Source of the DNA: UBA8437 sp963694825
GTDB lineage: Bacteria > Planctomycetota > Planctomycetia > Planctomycetales > Planctomycetaceae
Length of the DNA stretch: 13,574 nt
Assembly (NCBI GenBank): GCA_963694825.1
Contig: CAVOEV010000115.1
Location: 1 to 13,574, forward strand
Direction of reading: 5' to 3'
Shown here: positions 13,459 to 13,574 of the stretch, piece by piece
Layout: each line of letters begins with the position of its first letter
How positions within the stretch are numbered: position 1 is the first letter of the stretch
Position numbers and translations under genes: made by a program
The notes under the pieces: model-generated
Seen by the model: the letters and a program-made list of their open reading frames with translations, nothing else
What the model was told of the DNA's origin: nothing
Database searches by the model: none

Positions 13459-13574
13459 GGCGATTCTTCCTCATCGGCAATTGTACGGAGGATCCAGACG
13501 ACGTGGTTGCCCGATCTGCGGCCAGGTTCTGACGGTCGGATCGTCATCGTGCAGTGTCGCTCGCGGCCGACCCA
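13455..13574 (-). CDS. C-terminal end of a possible upstream gene, cut by the window edge
   Basis: The minus-strand frame from the right edge is open for 39 codons and ends in TGA at 13457-13455, overlapping the exonuclease ATG in the form ATGA. The visible peptide starts WVGRERHCTMTIRPSEPG and ends ILRTIADEEESP. It matches no family I recognise. The ATGA overlap and the placement of the exonuclease Shine-Dalgarno inside this frame are typical of translationally coupled genes. The stretch is short enough to be open by chance, so it is tentative. Confidence 0.45.
   Translation of the reverse strand, partial: WVGRERHCTMTIRPSEPGRRSGNHVVWILRTIADEEESP

Noticed and set aside
1..13574. Search for CRISPR arrays, tRNA or rRNA genes, transposases, toxin-antitoxin pairs and defence genes
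   Set aside because: No spaced direct repeats, cloverleaf-like sequence, transposase motif or paired small genes were seen by eye; a tool-based scan was not possible.

Overview
The window looks like chromosomal DNA of a planctomycete (Planctomycetota). It is GC-rich and loosely packed, with long intergenic gaps, and it combines two Tat-exported DUF1501 proteins, a Gfo/Idh/MocA-type oxidoreductase, a DapA-superfamily lyase, a secreted thioredoxin-fold protein with a long helical N-terminus, and leucine-rich repeats of the short '..T.ITD.GL..L' type. This assignment comes from gene content alone; there is no rRNA or other phylogenetic marker.

Layout. (1) 125-1609, minus: first DUF1501 protein. 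Its downstream side is cut by the window edge. (2) 1610-2198: a gap without a convincing gene, with candidate promoters for the genes on either side. (3) 2199-3107, plus: DapA/NanA-type lyase, ending 8 bases from the convergent stop of (4). (4) 3116-4135, minus: secreted trypsin-like serine protease. (5) 4344-5411, plus: secreted transglutaminase-like cysteine protein, divergent from the protease. (6) 5521-6621, plus: secreted six-bladed Kelch propeller, separated from (5) by a strong inverted repeat and followed by a terminator-like hairpin. (7) 6797-7909, minus: exported TlpA/ResA-like thioredoxin-fold protein. (8) 7910-8481: a divergent gap rich in palindromes. (9) 8482-11424, plus: a likely transcription unit of a second DUF1501 protein, a membrane-anchored protein with ten exact 24-residue leucine-rich repeats, and an unrecognised polytopic membrane protein. 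(10) 11497-12654, minus: Gfo/Idh/MocA-like oxidoreductase. (11) 12754-13458, minus: DEDDy 3'-5' exonuclease, whose start overlaps by 4 bases (ATGA) the end of a partial reading frame running off the right edge.

Most products carry export signals or membrane anchors, so the window is mainly a cell-envelope and secreted-protein region. Known families suggest three loose groups: secreted protease, transglutaminase-like and Kelch proteins; the DUF1501-LRR-membrane unit; and enzymes of general metabolism (lyase, oxidoreductase, exonuclease). No tRNA, rRNA, CRISPR array, transposase, phage gene or recognised defence system is visible. The least explained items are the DUF1501-LRR-membrane unit, the secreted trio with its structured spacers, and the 205-residue membrane protein. 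Five start codons were moved inside the longest reading frame because a Shine-Dalgarno sequence and/or a signal peptide fit the internal codon better, or were kept with a stated alternative.
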